Shown in pieces: positions 24,352 through 33,383 of a stretch of DNA of 57,677 nucleotides. Location: NCBI GenBank assembly GCA_022843465.1, contig JALHNO010000008.1:1-57677 (forward strand), in the 5' to 3' direction. Source of the DNA: Pseudomonadota bacterium. GTDB lineage: Bacteria > Pseudomonadota > Gammaproteobacteria > Xanthomonadales > Ahniellaceae. Each line of letters starts with the position of its first letter. The stretch's first letter is position 1. The translations under genes and the position numbers were made by a program. The notes below the pieces were generated by a model that worked only from the letters and a program-made list of their open reading frames with translations, had not been told where the DNA came from and did no database searches.

Positions 24352-25935
24352 ATGCACCTGTGTTTTCGTTCCGCTGCCGCAGTGGCCGCGGCAATCGCCT
24401 TGGCCGGCTGCGCCAGTCTGCCGCGCGAACGTGGCTATGCCGAAACCGGCGATCTGGTCGCGGCGCGCCGCGGCGCGGCGCCGATCTGGCCAGCCGTCTC
24501 CCCATCAAGCCAGCCGGTTGCACCCGCGCTGCCGACTCATCCGCTGTCGGTCGATGAAGCAGTGCAACTGGCGTTTCTCTACAGTCCGGGTATCGGTGAA
24601 GCCTATGCCCGCATCGGGATCGGTCGTGCCGAACTCGAAGAGGCGCGCCGCATCGCAAATCCTGGCATCGGCTACAGCCGCTCAAGACCGGATCGGGGCG
24701 GTGGCAGTCAGATCACCCGCAGCCTGTCGCTGGGATTCACCGATCTGCTGCTGCTGCCGGCCCGCAAACGCTTCGCCGAGGGCGAGCTCGATCGCCTGCA
24801 GAAGTCGGTAGCGGCAGAACTGCTGGCGCTGGCCGCTGAAGTCGAGACGGCGTGGTTCGGTGCTGTGAGTGCCAACCAGATCGCAGCCATGCGCGATATC
24901 GTGGCGCAGTCGGCCGAGCAGTCGGCTGTGCTGGCGCAACGCTTCTTCGACGCCGGCAATATCAGTGCTCTGCAACTGGAGCAGGAACGCGCAGCCGCGA
25001 CCCAGGCGCGCATCTCGGCCGTGCGCGCCAAGGCTGATGGCCTGCGTGCCCGCGCCGCCTTGGCCAGCCTGATCGGTTTGCCGGTTGAAATGCCCTGGAC
25101 CACGCTCGACCGGATGCCGGCCCCACCTGCCAGTGAATTCAACGCCGATCAACTGCTGCAGCTGGCCTTGCAGCAGCGCTTGGATCTGGCCGCCGCCCAT
25201 CAGGAACTCGTGCTGCGCGAAGAGGCGCTGGGCGTATCGCGGCGCTGGCGTTGGCTGGGCGCGGTCGAGCTCGATTACGAGCGCGAGTCGGAACTCGATG
25301 GCGGTGTGCTGCGTGGCCCTTCGCTGTCGCTGGAGCTGCCGCTGTTCAATCAGGGGCAGGGCGCGATCAGCCGTGCCCAGGCGGAGCTGCTGGATGTGCG
25401 CGCGCGGCTCGCTGGGCTGATCCTTTCCGTGCACAACGAGACCCGGCTCGAATTGCAGGGCATGGCGGTGGCGCGTGATATCGCCGAGCGCTACCGCAGC
25501 GTGCTGCTGCCCAGTCGCGAAGCGATCGTGGCGCGCAGCCAGCAGGAAGTGAACTTCATGCTGATGGGGGTGTTCGAACTGATCGTTGCCAGGCAGCAGG
25601 AATACGACGCCTATCAGGAGTATCTGGAGGCGGTGCGCGATTACTGGATCGCACGCGCTGAACTGCGCCGTGTCGTCGGCGGCCGCCTGCCCGACGATGA
25701 CGTCGAGTTGCAGCCGGTCATCGGTGTCGAGTCCATGCTGCCGGCCAGTCAGGCGCCGGCCATGGACCATTCGATGCACGGCGCCCGAGCGGGCGATCAG
25801 CCTGCAGCTGTCGATCCGCATGCGGGTCACGACATGTCCAGACCGGCATCAGAGGCCGTACCGGTCAAGGAGTCCGCCACCACCGATCATGCACCACACG
25901 ATCACGCGCAACACGATCACGGAGATACCCCATGA
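24352..25935 (+). CDS. TolC-family outer-membrane lipoprotein with His-rich C-terminus
   Basis: 527 aa. Lipobox LAGC with Cys20, then two outer-membrane-efflux-protein repeats forming the TolC-type helical barrel (~residues 60-460), the second half starting near ADQLLQLALQQRLDLAAAHQ. After residue ~465 the protein ends in a His-rich tail (MDHSMHGARAG, DPHAGHDM, DHAPHDHAQHDHGDTP) resembling a metal-binding segment. AGGA lies 7 bases upstream of the ATG. The stop overlaps the next start by four bases, coupling it to the copper oxidase. No RND or membrane-fusion partner is nearby, so its inner-membrane partner, if any, is unknown. Confidence 0.88.
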   Translation: MHLCFRSAAAVAAAIALAGCASLPRERGYAETGDLVAARRGAAPIWPAVSPSSQPVAPALPTHPLSVDEAVQLAFLYSPGIGEAYARIGIGRAELEEARRIANPGIGYSRSRPDRGGGSQITRSLSLGFTDLLLLPARKRFAEGELDRLQKSVAAELLALAAEVETAWFGAVSANQIAAMRDIVAQSAEQSAVLAQRFFDAGNISALQLEQERAAATQARISAVRAKADGLRARAALASLIGLPVEMPWTTLDRMPAPPASEFNADQLLQLALQQRLDLAAAHQELVLREEALGVSRRWRWLGAVELDYERESELDGGVLRGPSLSLELPLFNQGQGAISRAQAELLDVRARLAGLILSVHNETRLELQGMAVARDIAERYRSVLLPSREAIVARSQQEVNFMLMGVFELIVARQQEYDAYQEYLEAVRDYWIARAELRRVVGGRLPDDDVELQPVIGVESMLPASQAPAMDHSMHGARAGDQPAAVDPHAGHDMSRPASEAVPVKESATTDHAPHDHAQHDHGDTP

Positions 25936-27344
25936 AAGTTTCCCGACGTCATATGTTCGGTTGGGCAGGCGCGGGCGCGCTGGCACCGCTGGCCCTGTGG
26001 GCGCAACGTGCGCTTGGCCAGGATCACGCGGCCGACACGATGCCTGCTGCCGCAGCGGAGCCGGCCGGATCGCAGGCCAAGGCGACAGCGCCTGCCGATG
26101 CCCGCTACACGCCAGTGCGTACCCTCAATGGCTGGACCCTGCCGTATCGGATGGTCGATGGCGTGAAGGAGTTCCATCTGGTTGCCGAGGAAGTCGAGCA
26201 TGAATTTGCGCCCGGCAGTCGCGCCAAATGCTGGGGCTACAACGGCACCACGCCGGGCCCGACGCTCGAAGCCGTCGAGGGCGATCGCGTCCGCATCTAC
26301 CTGACCAACCGTCTGCGCGAACACACCAGCATGCACTGGCACGGTCTGTTGTTGCCGAGTGGCATGGATGGTGTCAGCGGTCTGTCGCAGCCGCCGATCA
26401 AGCCGGGTGAGACCTTTGTCTACGAGTTCACGCTCAGGCAGCATGGCACCCACATGTACCACCCGCACGCCGACGAGATGGTGCAGATGGCGGTCGGCAT
26501 GATGGGCATGTTCATCATTCATCCCAGGAGCGGCGAGCCCGAACCGATCGATCGCGACTATGCCGTGCTGTTGCACAACTGGGCCCTGCATCCCGGCACC
26601 TATCGGCCGGATCCCTCGGTGATGCAGGACTTCGATCTGTGGACGATGAACAGCAAGGTATTTCCTGCCATCGAGCCGATGGTCGCGCGCAGCGGCGAGC
26701 GTGTCCGCGTGCGCGTGGGCAATCTGTCGATGTGGAATCATCCGATCCATATGCACGGCGTGCAGTTCCTGGTTACCGGATCGGATGGCGGGCGCTGGAC
26801 CAGAAACCTGTGGCGGCCCGAAGTCACCGAACTGGTTGGGGTCGGCCAGACCCGCGATCTGGAGTTCGTCGCGGTGCCGGGCGACTGGGCCTTCCACTGT
26901 CATATGTCGCATCACACGATGAATGCGATGGGACATGAGGTGCCGAACACCCTGGGCGTCGACCAGTCCGGCGTCGAGGCCGAGATCCGCAAGCTGTTGC
27001 CCGGCTATATGGCGATGGGCAGGGACGGCATGGCCGAGCATCAGGAGCACACCGACTCCGGCCACATGCAGGGACCGGAAAACACCTTGCCGATGATGAT
27101 GGGCCAGGGTCCGCACGGAAACCTGGAGATGGGCGGCATGTTCACCGTGATCAAGGTGCGCGACGATCTCGCCCGCGGCGACTACCGCGATCCGGGCTGG
27201 TATGCCAATCCCAAGGGCACCCAGGCTTACTGCATCAGTACCGACCCGGAATTTGGTTCGCCGGTTCGGCGCGCTGCTGTGTCAGGTCCCGCACCGACTT
27301 TGAAGGCACAGCCGGTCGATCATTCCAAAATGAACCATGGTTGA
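25932..27344 (+). CDS. Periplasmic multicopper oxidase, compact two-cupredoxin form
   Basis: 470 aa. The N-terminus (SRRHMFGWAGAGALAPLALW) carries twin arginines compatible with Tat export. Copper-ligand motifs are HWHG (from His135), YHPHAD (~180), NHPIHMHG (~275) and FHCHMSHHTM (~318). The gap between the second and third motifs is only about 95 residues, so a middle cupredoxin domain seems missing compared with ~600-aa PcoA/CopA oxidases. After residue ~340 comes a His/Met-rich tail (EHQEHTDSGHMQ, MMMGQG, DHSKMNHG). Likely role: oxidation of periplasmic Cu(I) for copper tolerance. Translation is coupled to the upstream TolC-like gene. Confidence 0.88.
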   Translation: MKVSRRHMFGWAGAGALAPLALWAQRALGQDHAADTMPAAAAEPAGSQAKATAPADARYTPVRTLNGWTLPYRMVDGVKEFHLVAEEVEHEFAPGSRAKCWGYNGTTPGPTLEAVEGDRVRIYLTNRLREHTSMHWHGLLLPSGMDGVSGLSQPPIKPGETFVYEFTLRQHGTHMYHPHADEMVQMAVGMMGMFIIHPRSGEPEPIDRDYAVLLHNWALHPGTYRPDPSVMQDFDLWTMNSKVFPAIEPMVARSGERVRVRVGNLSMWNHPIHMHGVQFLVTGSDGGRWTRNLWRPEVTELVGVGQTRDLEFVAVPGDWAFHCHMSHHTMNAMGHEVPNTLGVDQSGVEAEIRKLLPGYMAMGRDGMAEHQEHTDSGHMQGPENTLPMMMGQGPHGNLEMGGMFTVIKVRDDLARGDYRDPGWYANPKGTQAYCISTDPEFGSPVRRAAVSGPAPTLKAQPVDHSKMNHG

Positions 27345-27458
27345 CGAGGGCGGCAGTGGTCTGCGTCTTCACCGTCCGGCCAGGCATCTCGCCGCAGTTC
27401 GGTTGCGCATCCTGGCGTAAATTCGGAAATGCGTTCAGGGTTGGCTCCGACATCGGGC

Positions 27459-27490
27459 TTGACTCTGGACCCGGGTCCAGACTGCACACT
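27459..27490 (+). promoter_or_regulatory. MerR-type promoter with perfect 16-bp dyad
   Basis: TTGACT (27459-27464) is followed by the perfect palindrome CTGGACCCGGGTCCAG (27465-27480) and a poor -10 candidate, CACACT, at 27485-27490 or one base earlier. The 19-20 bp spacing between hexamers, with the dyad inside the spacer, is the hallmark of promoters that MerR-family regulators remodel. It lies just upstream of the merR-like gene, which probably controls its own operon. The exact -10 is uncertain. Confidence 0.75.
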
Positions 27491-27511
27491 GGGCGCCACA
27501 GGAGATCGTGC

Positions 27512-27916
27512 ATGGCAACCTTTGGTATTGGTCAACTCGCGCAGCGCGCCGGCGTCGCCATCGACACGGTGCGCTACTACGAACGCAATGGCTTGCTGCC
27601 GCCATCTGGTCGGCTCGCATCAGGCTATCGGCGCTATGGCGACATCGAGCTGAAACGCCTTCGTTTCATCCGTCGCGCCAAGGTGTTGGGGTTCACGCTG
27701 GAGGACATTCGTGGCTTGTTGTCGCTCAGCGATGAGCAGAATGTCGCCGAGGTCAGGACCGCTGCCCAAGGCAAGCTCGCCGATATCGAGCAGCGCATCG
27801 CCGAATTGGAACGCGTTCGTGATGGTCTGCGCAGGCTGATTGCCGCCTGCCCCGGCCATGGTCGCGCCGACGCCTGCCCGATCCTCAACGCACTCACGCA
27901 GGAGGAAACCCGATGA
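27512..27916 (+). CDS. MerR-family heavy-metal-responsive transcriptional regulator
   Basis: 134 aa. N-terminal winged helix ([20 protein letters not shown] then ERNGLLPP), a long dimerisation helix, and a C-terminal metal loop with two cysteines ([14 protein letters not shown]), as in CueR/ZntR/PbrR-type sensors. The Cys-Cys spacing is nine residues, one more than E. coli CueR as I recall it, so the metal cannot be named from this alone; the P-type ATPase partner favours Cu(I). The ATG at 27512 has AGGAG 7 bases upstream and follows the dyad promoter; the open frame extends upstream into that promoter, so earlier starts are rejected. The stop overlaps the ATPase start by four bases. Confidence 0.92.
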   Translation: MATFGIGQLAQRAGVAIDTVRYYERNGLLPPSGRLASGYRRYGDIELKRLRFIRRAKVLGFTLEDIRGLLSLSDEQNVAEVRTAAQGKLADIEQRIAELERVRDGLRRLIAACPGHGRADACPILNALTQEETR

Positions 27917-30393
27917 ACACTTCGAACAAGCAGCCCGGCCATGATGGCTGCAGCAATCCCGCGCACACCAGGCCGCAAGCGTCTGGCTCTGGCGGCCAGT
28001 GTCATGCGGTCGATCCGTCCGCAGCGACACCGGCGACAGGGGCTGATGTGCACGGCAAATTGAAATCGACAGATGCACATGCCTCGCACGATTCCTCGAC
28101 AGCCACAGCACGCGGTGGAATCGATCCGGTCTGCGGCATGACGGTCGCGCCCGACGCGCCTCTTCATGCCATGCACGAAGGGCACGACTACCGGTTCTGC
28201 TCTGCTGGTTGCCGCAGCAGTTTTGTTGCCGATCCGGCACGCTACCTGCAACCCGGAGCCGATACAGCGGCAGAAGCAGCCGTTCCCGGCGCGCAGTACA
28301 CCTGTCCGATGCATCCGGAAATCGTGCGCGATGCGCCGGGCAGCTGCCCGATCTGCGGCATGGCGCTGGAACCGATGATGCCGAGCCTGGACGATGGCGA
28401 GAATCCCGAGCTGGTCGACTTCCGGCGGCGCTTCTGGTGGACCCTGCCGCTGTCCGTCGCAGTGCTGCTGATCTCGATGGCTGGCCATCAGCTTGGACTG
28501 TTCTCCGCCGCGACCCGGACCTGGATCGAATTGGCGCTTTCAGCGCCCGTCGTGCTGTGGGCAGGCTGGCCGTTTTTCCAACGTTGGGCGCAATCGATCG
28601 GCAATCGCAGCCCGAACATGTGGACCCTGATCGGCACCGGCGTGGGCGCTGCGTTCGGTTACAGCCTGGTGGCGACTCTGGCGCCAGGGTTGTTTCCCGA
28701 TTCCTTCCAGGAACATGGTCGTGTCGGTGTCTATTTCGAAGCCGCAGCGATCATCGTGTCGCTGACCCTGCTCGGCCAACTGCTTGAACTCAAGGCGCGC
28801 TCGAGTACCTCGGCGGCGATTCGCGACCTGCTCGGACTTGCCCCGAAGACCGCGCGCCGGCTGGGTGATGATGGCCGTGAGGAAGACATTCCCCTGACCC
28901 ACGTCCATGTTGGCGATCGCCTGCGCGTGCGTCCCGGCGAAAAGGTGCCGGTCGATGGCGAGGTGATCGAAGGTCGTTCCAGTGTGGATGAGTCCATGCT
29001 GACCGGCGAACCGATGCCGGTCGAAAAATCGCCTGGCGACAAGCTCATCGGTGCCACGATCAATGCCAGCGGCAGTCTGGTGATGCGGGCTGACAGGGTC
29101 GGCGCGGAGACCGTGCTGGCGCAGATTGTCCAGCTCGTCGCCCAGGCGCAGCGTTCGCGCGCGCCGATGCAACGCATGGCCGACAAGGTCAGCTTCTGGT
29201 TTGTGCTCGGCGTGCTGTCGATCTCGCTGACCACGTTCCTGGTCTGGGGATGGTTGGGACCAGAGCCATCGTGGACGTATGCCGTGGTCAACGCGGTGGC
29301 GGTGCTGATCATCGCCTGCCCGTGTGCCCTGGGTCTGGCTACGCCGATGTCGATCATGGTGGCGACCGGTCGCGCTGCCCAGGCCGGTGTGCTGTTCCGC
29401 GACGCCGAGGCGATCGAGCGGCTGCGCACGATCGACACCCTGATCGTCGACAAGACCGGAACGCTGACGCAGGGCAAGCCCACATTCCGCGAGGTGCTGG
29501 CCAGCGCGGGGCTTGCCGCCGATGAGGTGTTGCGTCTGGCGGCGAGTCTGGATCAGGGCAGCGAGCATCCACTCGCCGAAGCCATTGTCAGCGAGGCGCG
29601 GCGACGAGCGCTGGTCCTGGAGCCCGCGGCTGATTTCGAATCCGCAACCGGCATCGGCGTGCGCGGTCGTGTCGGCAGTGCACGAGTGGCGCTCGGCAAT
29701 ACCGCCCTGATGCAGCAGCTTGGTGTCGATGTCTCGGCACTGCAAGAGGATGCTGAGCGTCTGCGTCGTGAGGGCGGCAGCGCGATGTTTCTCGCGGTCG
29801 ATGAGCGCGTCGTCGGTTTGATCGCCGTCGCCGACTCGATCAAGGACAGCACACCCGAAGCCATCGCCGCGCTGCGCGCCGCCGGCATTCGCGTGGTGAT
29901 GGCGACTGGCGATGGCAAGACCACGGCCGCGGCGGTCGCCAGGGAACTGGGCATCGAAGAGTTCTACGGCGAGGTTCGACCGCAGGACAAGTCCGATCTG
30001 GTCGCGCGCCTCAAGTCCGAGGGCCGCCGTGTTGCAATGGCCGGCGATGGAATCAACGACGCGCCGGCGCTTGCGGCCGCAGATGTCGGTATCGCCATGG
30101 GTACCGGCACCGATGTCGCGATGTCGAGCGCCCAGATCACCCTGGTCAAGGGCGACCTGCGCGGCATCCTGCGCGCGCGCGAAATCTCCCAGGCAACGGT
30201 CGCCAACATGAAGCAGAACCTCGTCTTTGCATTCGCCTACAACGCACTGGGTGTGCCGATTGCTGCGGGCGTTCTCTATCCGGTCTTCGGCCTGCTGCTC
30301 AGTCCGATGATTGCCGCGCTGGCGATGAGCCTGTCGTCGGTTTCGGTGGTTGCCAACGCTTTGCGGCTGGGCGGCCGGCGCGGCAGTCACTGA
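27913..30393 (+). CDS. copA: Cu(I)-exporting P1B-type ATPase with YHS and heavy-metal-binding N-terminus
   Basis: 826 aa. N-terminal Cys/His-rich leader, a YHS-like domain (~70-115; [14 protein letters not shown]), then a heavy-metal-binding segment (~126-152; [20 protein letters not shown]) in place of classical GMTCxxC HMA domains. The core has TM helices, the CPC motif ([11 protein letters not shown], 469-471), the phosphorylation site DKTGT (Asp513), SEHPLAEA, and [10 protein letters not shown]. The last two helices keep YN and MSLSSV, the Cu(I)/Ag(I) signature. Coupled to the MerR gene by a four-base overlap and probably induced by it to pump copper from cytoplasm to periplasm, where the upstream oxidase would act. 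Confidence 0.93.
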   Translation: MNTSNKQPGHDGCSNPAHTRPQASGSGGQCHAVDPSAATPATGADVHGKLKSTDAHASHDSSTATARGGIDPVCGMTVAPDAPLHAMHEGHDYRFCSAGCRSSFVADPARYLQPGADTAAEAAVPGAQYTCPMHPEIVRDAPGSCPICGMALEPMMPSLDDGENPELVDFRRRFWWTLPLSVAVLLISMAGHQLGLFSAATRTWIELALSAPVVLWAGWPFFQRWAQSIGNRSPNMWTLIGTGVGAAFGYSLVATLAPGLFPDSFQEHGRVGVYFEAAAIIVSLTLLGQLLELKARSSTSAAIRDLLGLAPKTARRLGDDGREEDIPLTHVHVGDRLRVRPGEKVPVDGEVIEGRSSVDESMLTGEPMPVEKSPGDKLIGATINASGSLVMRADRVGAETVLAQIVQLVAQAQRSRAPMQRMADKVSFWFVLGVLSISLTTFLVWGWLGPEPSWTYAVVNAVAVLIIACPCALGLATPMSIMVATGRAAQAGVLFRDAEAIERLRTIDTLIVDKTGTLTQGKPTFREVLASAGLAADEVLRLAASLDQGSEHPLAEAIVSEARRRALVLEPAADFESATGIGVRGRVGSARVALGNTALMQQLGVDVSALQEDAERLRREGGSAMFLAVDERVVGLIAVADSIKDSTPEAIAALRAAGIRVVMATGDGKTTAAAVARELGIEEFYGEVRPQDKSDLVARLKSEGRRVAMAGDGINDAPALAAADVGIAMGTGTDVAMSSAQITLVKGDLRGILRAREISQATVANMKQNLVFAFAYNALGVPIAAGVLYPVFGLLLSPMIAALAMSLSSVSVVANALRLGGRRGSH

Positions 30394-30490
30394 ACACCCT
30401 GTCTGGCGCCGCACCGATCTGGCGACCTGCCTGCCGTGGGCGGCTGCCATGGGTGGCGGTGGTCATGGTTGCCGCGCTGCTCGTAAAACT

Positions 30491-30504
30491 GCGATGATCA
30501 TCGC
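30491..30504. promoter_or_regulatory. 14-bp perfect palindrome upstream of the kinase gene
   Basis: GCGATGATCATCGC is perfectly self-complementary and ends 17 bases before the ATG of the kinase gene, just ahead of a GAGAGG ribosome-site candidate. It could be an operator or simply a chance palindrome. No matching copy was noticed elsewhere in the window. Confidence 0.35.
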
Positions 30505-30521
30505 GAGAGGTTTCAACACGG

Positions 30522-33356
30522 ATGAGCGGCGATCGACCCGATCCTTCCGATCTGCCGACGCGGATCGATGGCAGCAACCCTGAGGCTACCGTACCGCAGA
30601 CGGATGGCACCCTGGTGGTTGCGCATGCCGAGGGCGTCAAGTCAGTCTCTTCGCTGGATGTCTCGGCCACCGCGGCAGATGCCGAGTCGCACTTCTCGCT
30701 GATCGGCAAGATCATCGGCTCGTATCGGATTCGCGCCGAGTTGGGTGCCGGCGGCATGGGCGCGGTCTATCTCGCCGAACAATTCGAGCCGGTGCGCAGG
30801 CAGGTGGCGCTGAAGGTCATCAAGGCCGGCATGGACAGCGAGGATGTGATCGCGCGCTTCCAGTCCGAACGCGAACTGCTGGCGCGGATGAATCATCCCA
30901 ATATCGCCCAGGTGCTCGACGTCGGTGCGACCCCCGAGGGCCGTCTGTACTTTGCGATGGAGTACGTGCCGGGGGTGCCGGTCACCGAATTCTGCGACCG
31001 CCGTGGCCTCGATATCGCGCATCGGCTGGAAATGTTCCTGCAGGTCTGCGAGGGCGTGCAGCATGCGCATCAGAAGGGCGTCATCCATCGCGATCTGAAG
31101 CCGAACAATCTGATGGTGGCCGACTACCAGGGCCAGATGCTGGTCAAGGTGATCGACTTCGGCATTGCCAAGAGCATGGACGCCGGTCGCGGCGATACCG
31201 GTTCGACGCGGATGGGCGTGCCGATCGGAACGCCGGCGTACATGAGTCCCGAGCAGGCCGCCGGCGATCTGGCAGCGGTCGATACCCGCAGCGATGTCTA
31301 CTCGCTCGGCGTCGTGCTGTATCGCCTGATCACTCATGATCTTCCGATCTCGGGTGACACCATTGCGCGCGCTATGGACAGCGATCTGGCGCGGGTGCTG
31401 CGCGAGGCCGATATTCGTCCGCCCAGCCGCAAGGTGCTGGAGATCGCCAGGGACACGCGCGTCAATCAATCCGAATGGAAGCGGGCAATGGCCGGCGATG
31501 CGCCGGCCCTGGCGCGTGCACTGGCCGGCGACCTCGACTGGATTACCCTGAAGGCGCTCGAGCGTGATCGCGATCAACGCTATTCATCGGTTTCCGAACT
31601 GGCCGCCGATGTCCGTCGCCATCTGCAGGGCGAGGTGGTGCTGGCCGGTCCACCCAGCAAGATCTACCGCGCCCGCAAGTTTGTCGCCCGCAACAAGTTG
31701 CTGGTCAGCGCCGGTGCCGCCGTGCTGCTGTCCCTGGTGCTTGGCATCATCGGCACCAGCTATATGGCGGTCGAAGCGAGCCGGCAACGCGCGCGTGCCG
31801 AAGCGGCGATGCACGAAGCCCAATTGCAGCGTGACCGCGCCGCCGAGGAGTCGGCGCGCGCGATCACCACCCGCAGCTTCCTCGAAGAAATGATTGCCGC
31901 GCCCGATCCCTGGAAACTCGGGGGCGGTTCGGCCGAGACCCGCAACGTGCGCGTGGTGGATGCGCTGGGCGCTGCGGCCAGCAATCTCGAGCGCAATCTG
32001 CAGGAGCAACCGGCATTGCGCGGCGAGATCGCGACGATGCTCGGGCGCACGCTGCGCCGCCTCGGCCAGCTGGAGCTCTCGCGCAAGCAACTCGACAGCG
32101 CCGTGGAACTGCTGCGCCCGCTGCATCCGGAGTCGGCGCTGCCGCGACTGGAGGCCGAGGCGCAGCTGGCCATCACCCAGGGCGAGCTGGGTGAGTTCGA
32201 GGCAGCCGATCAGGCCCTGACCCGGCTGCTGCCGATGATTGAAGTGACGCCAGGGCTTTCGCGCGATCTGCTGATTGACGTCAGGCGCATGGCTGCATTG
32301 GCCGCCAATGGCGTCGGCGACAGCGCGCGTGCCGAGCAGATCGCGCGCGACAATCTGCAACGCGCGGCGGCGGGCTCCGGTCAGGAGTCGGCAACCAGTG
32401 GGGCGCAGGCGGCGCTTGCCGAGATCCTGGGCGAGCTGGGCCGATGGGACGAGGCCCAGCGGCTGCTCAATGAGGCATACACCAATGAGCAGTTGCGTCA
32501 CGGGCGCAGCCATCCGACTGTCGTCGCGCTGCTGTCACTGAGTGCCAATCTGGCCTATCACAAGGGTGACTACAGCCTGGCCGAGCAGCGCTATCGCGAA
32601 GCCGCTGCGCTCGCCGAGCAGTCGTTGGGCGCGCGGCATCCGGAGACTCTGCGCTTCTCCGCGCATGCCCTGCTGGCGCTGGCCGATGGTGGCGGCGCTG
32701 AAAAATCCCTGCCGGAATTCCGTGCCCAGATTGCATTGCGTTCCGAGGTGATGGGCGCCGATCATCCCGATGTGCTGACGATGCGCTCCAACTATGCCAA
32801 TGCCCTGCGCGCTGCCGGAAAGGAAGCCGACGCCGAGGCCGAGATGGAAGACGTGTTCCGGCGTCGCCGCGCCACCCTCGGCGACGGTCATCCGGAAACC
32901 CTGAGTGCGATCAATATGCTGGGTGTCATCGCGCGCCAGCGCAAGGATTTCGCCAGGGCGGAAGTGCTGTTCCGGCAGGCGTCCGAGCTGTATCTGAAGG
33001 CGAAGGGGCCGCTGCATCCGGAGTCGGTGATGATGCAGGCCAATTACCTGGCCGCGGTGCGCGATCTCGGTCGCATCGACGAAGCCGTCGCCGGATTCAG
33101 CGAATTGCACCGGCGCGGCGAGCAGGTGTTTCCGGCTGACCACTGGTTTCTCGCCGTGATCCGCGGGCATCTGGGTCTGTCCTTCCTTGAGGCCGGGCGT
33201 TACGCCGATGCCGAGCCGATGCTCAAGCAGAGCTATCAGACCGTGCAGGCACAGTTTGGCGATGAGGATGTGCGCAGTCGCACATTTCGTGGCCGTCTCG
33301 CCGATCTTTATCGGCGCTGGGGCAAGCCGGCTGAAGCTGCCCAATACGCGCCGTGA
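30522..33356 (+). CDS. Membrane Ser/Thr protein kinase with extracytoplasmic TPR domain
   Basis: 944 aa. Cytoplasmic Hanks-type kinase (~65-365): Gly loop GAGGMGAVYLAE, ATP-binding VALKVIKAG, catalytic VIHRDLKPNN, DFGIAKS, activation segment GTPAYMSPEQA. One transmembrane helix (~393-415, LLVSAGAAVLLSLVLGIIG) follows, then about 520 residues of TPR repeats (e.g. LGARHPETLRFSAHALLALA, GDGHPETLSAINMLGVIARQ). It resembles the kinase at 47949-50699, but no sigma-factor gene is adjacent. Catalytic residues are intact. Substrate unknown; the TPR part probably senses or binds partners outside the inner membrane. Confidence 0.92.
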   Translation: MSGDRPDPSDLPTRIDGSNPEATVPQTDGTLVVAHAEGVKSVSSLDVSATAADAESHFSLIGKIIGSYRIRAELGAGGMGAVYLAEQFEPVRRQVALKVIKAGMDSEDVIARFQSERELLARMNHPNIAQVLDVGATPEGRLYFAMEYVPGVPVTEFCDRRGLDIAHRLEMFLQVCEGVQHAHQKGVIHRDLKPNNLMVADYQGQMLVKVIDFGIAKSMDAGRGDTGSTRMGVPIGTPAYMSPEQAAGDLAAVDTRSDVYSLGVVLYRLITHDLPISGDTIARAMDSDLARVLREADIRPPSRKVLEIARDTRVNQSEWKRAMAGDAPALARALAGDLDWITLKALERDRDQRYSSVSELAADVRRHLQGEVVLAGPPSKIYRARKFVARNKLLVSAGAAVLLSLVLGIIGTSYMAVEASRQRARAEAAMHEAQLQRDRAAEESARAITTRSFLEEMIAAPDPWKLGGGSAETRNVRVVDALGAAASNLERNLQEQPALRGEIATMLGRTLRRLGQLELSRKQLDSAVELLRPLHPESALPRLEAEAQLAITQGELGEFEAADQALTRLLPMIEVTPGLSRDLLIDVRRMAALAANGVGDSARAEQIARDNLQRAAAGSGQESATSGAQAALAEILGELGRWDEAQRLLNEAYTNEQLRHGRSHPTVVALLSLSANLAYHKGDYSLAEQRYREAAALAEQSLGARHPETLRFSAHALLALADGGGAEKSLPEFRAQIALRSEVMGADHPDVLTMRSNYANALRAAGKEADAEAEMEDVFRRRRATLGDGHPETLSAINMLGVIARQRKDFARAEVLFRQASELYLKAKGPLHPESVMMQANYLAAVRDLGRIDEAVAGFSELHRRGEQVFPADHWFLAVIRGHLGLSFLEAGRYADAEPMLKQSYQTVQAQFGDEDVRSRTFRGRLADLYRRWGKPAEAAQYAP

Positions 33357-33383
33357 AGCGCGGCGCGATCCGGTATCGAGACT

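Noticed and set aside
28540-30450. 636-aa minus-strand open frame under the copper ATPase
   Set aside because: Opposite a fully conserved P-type ATPase; no domain, low-complexity composition.
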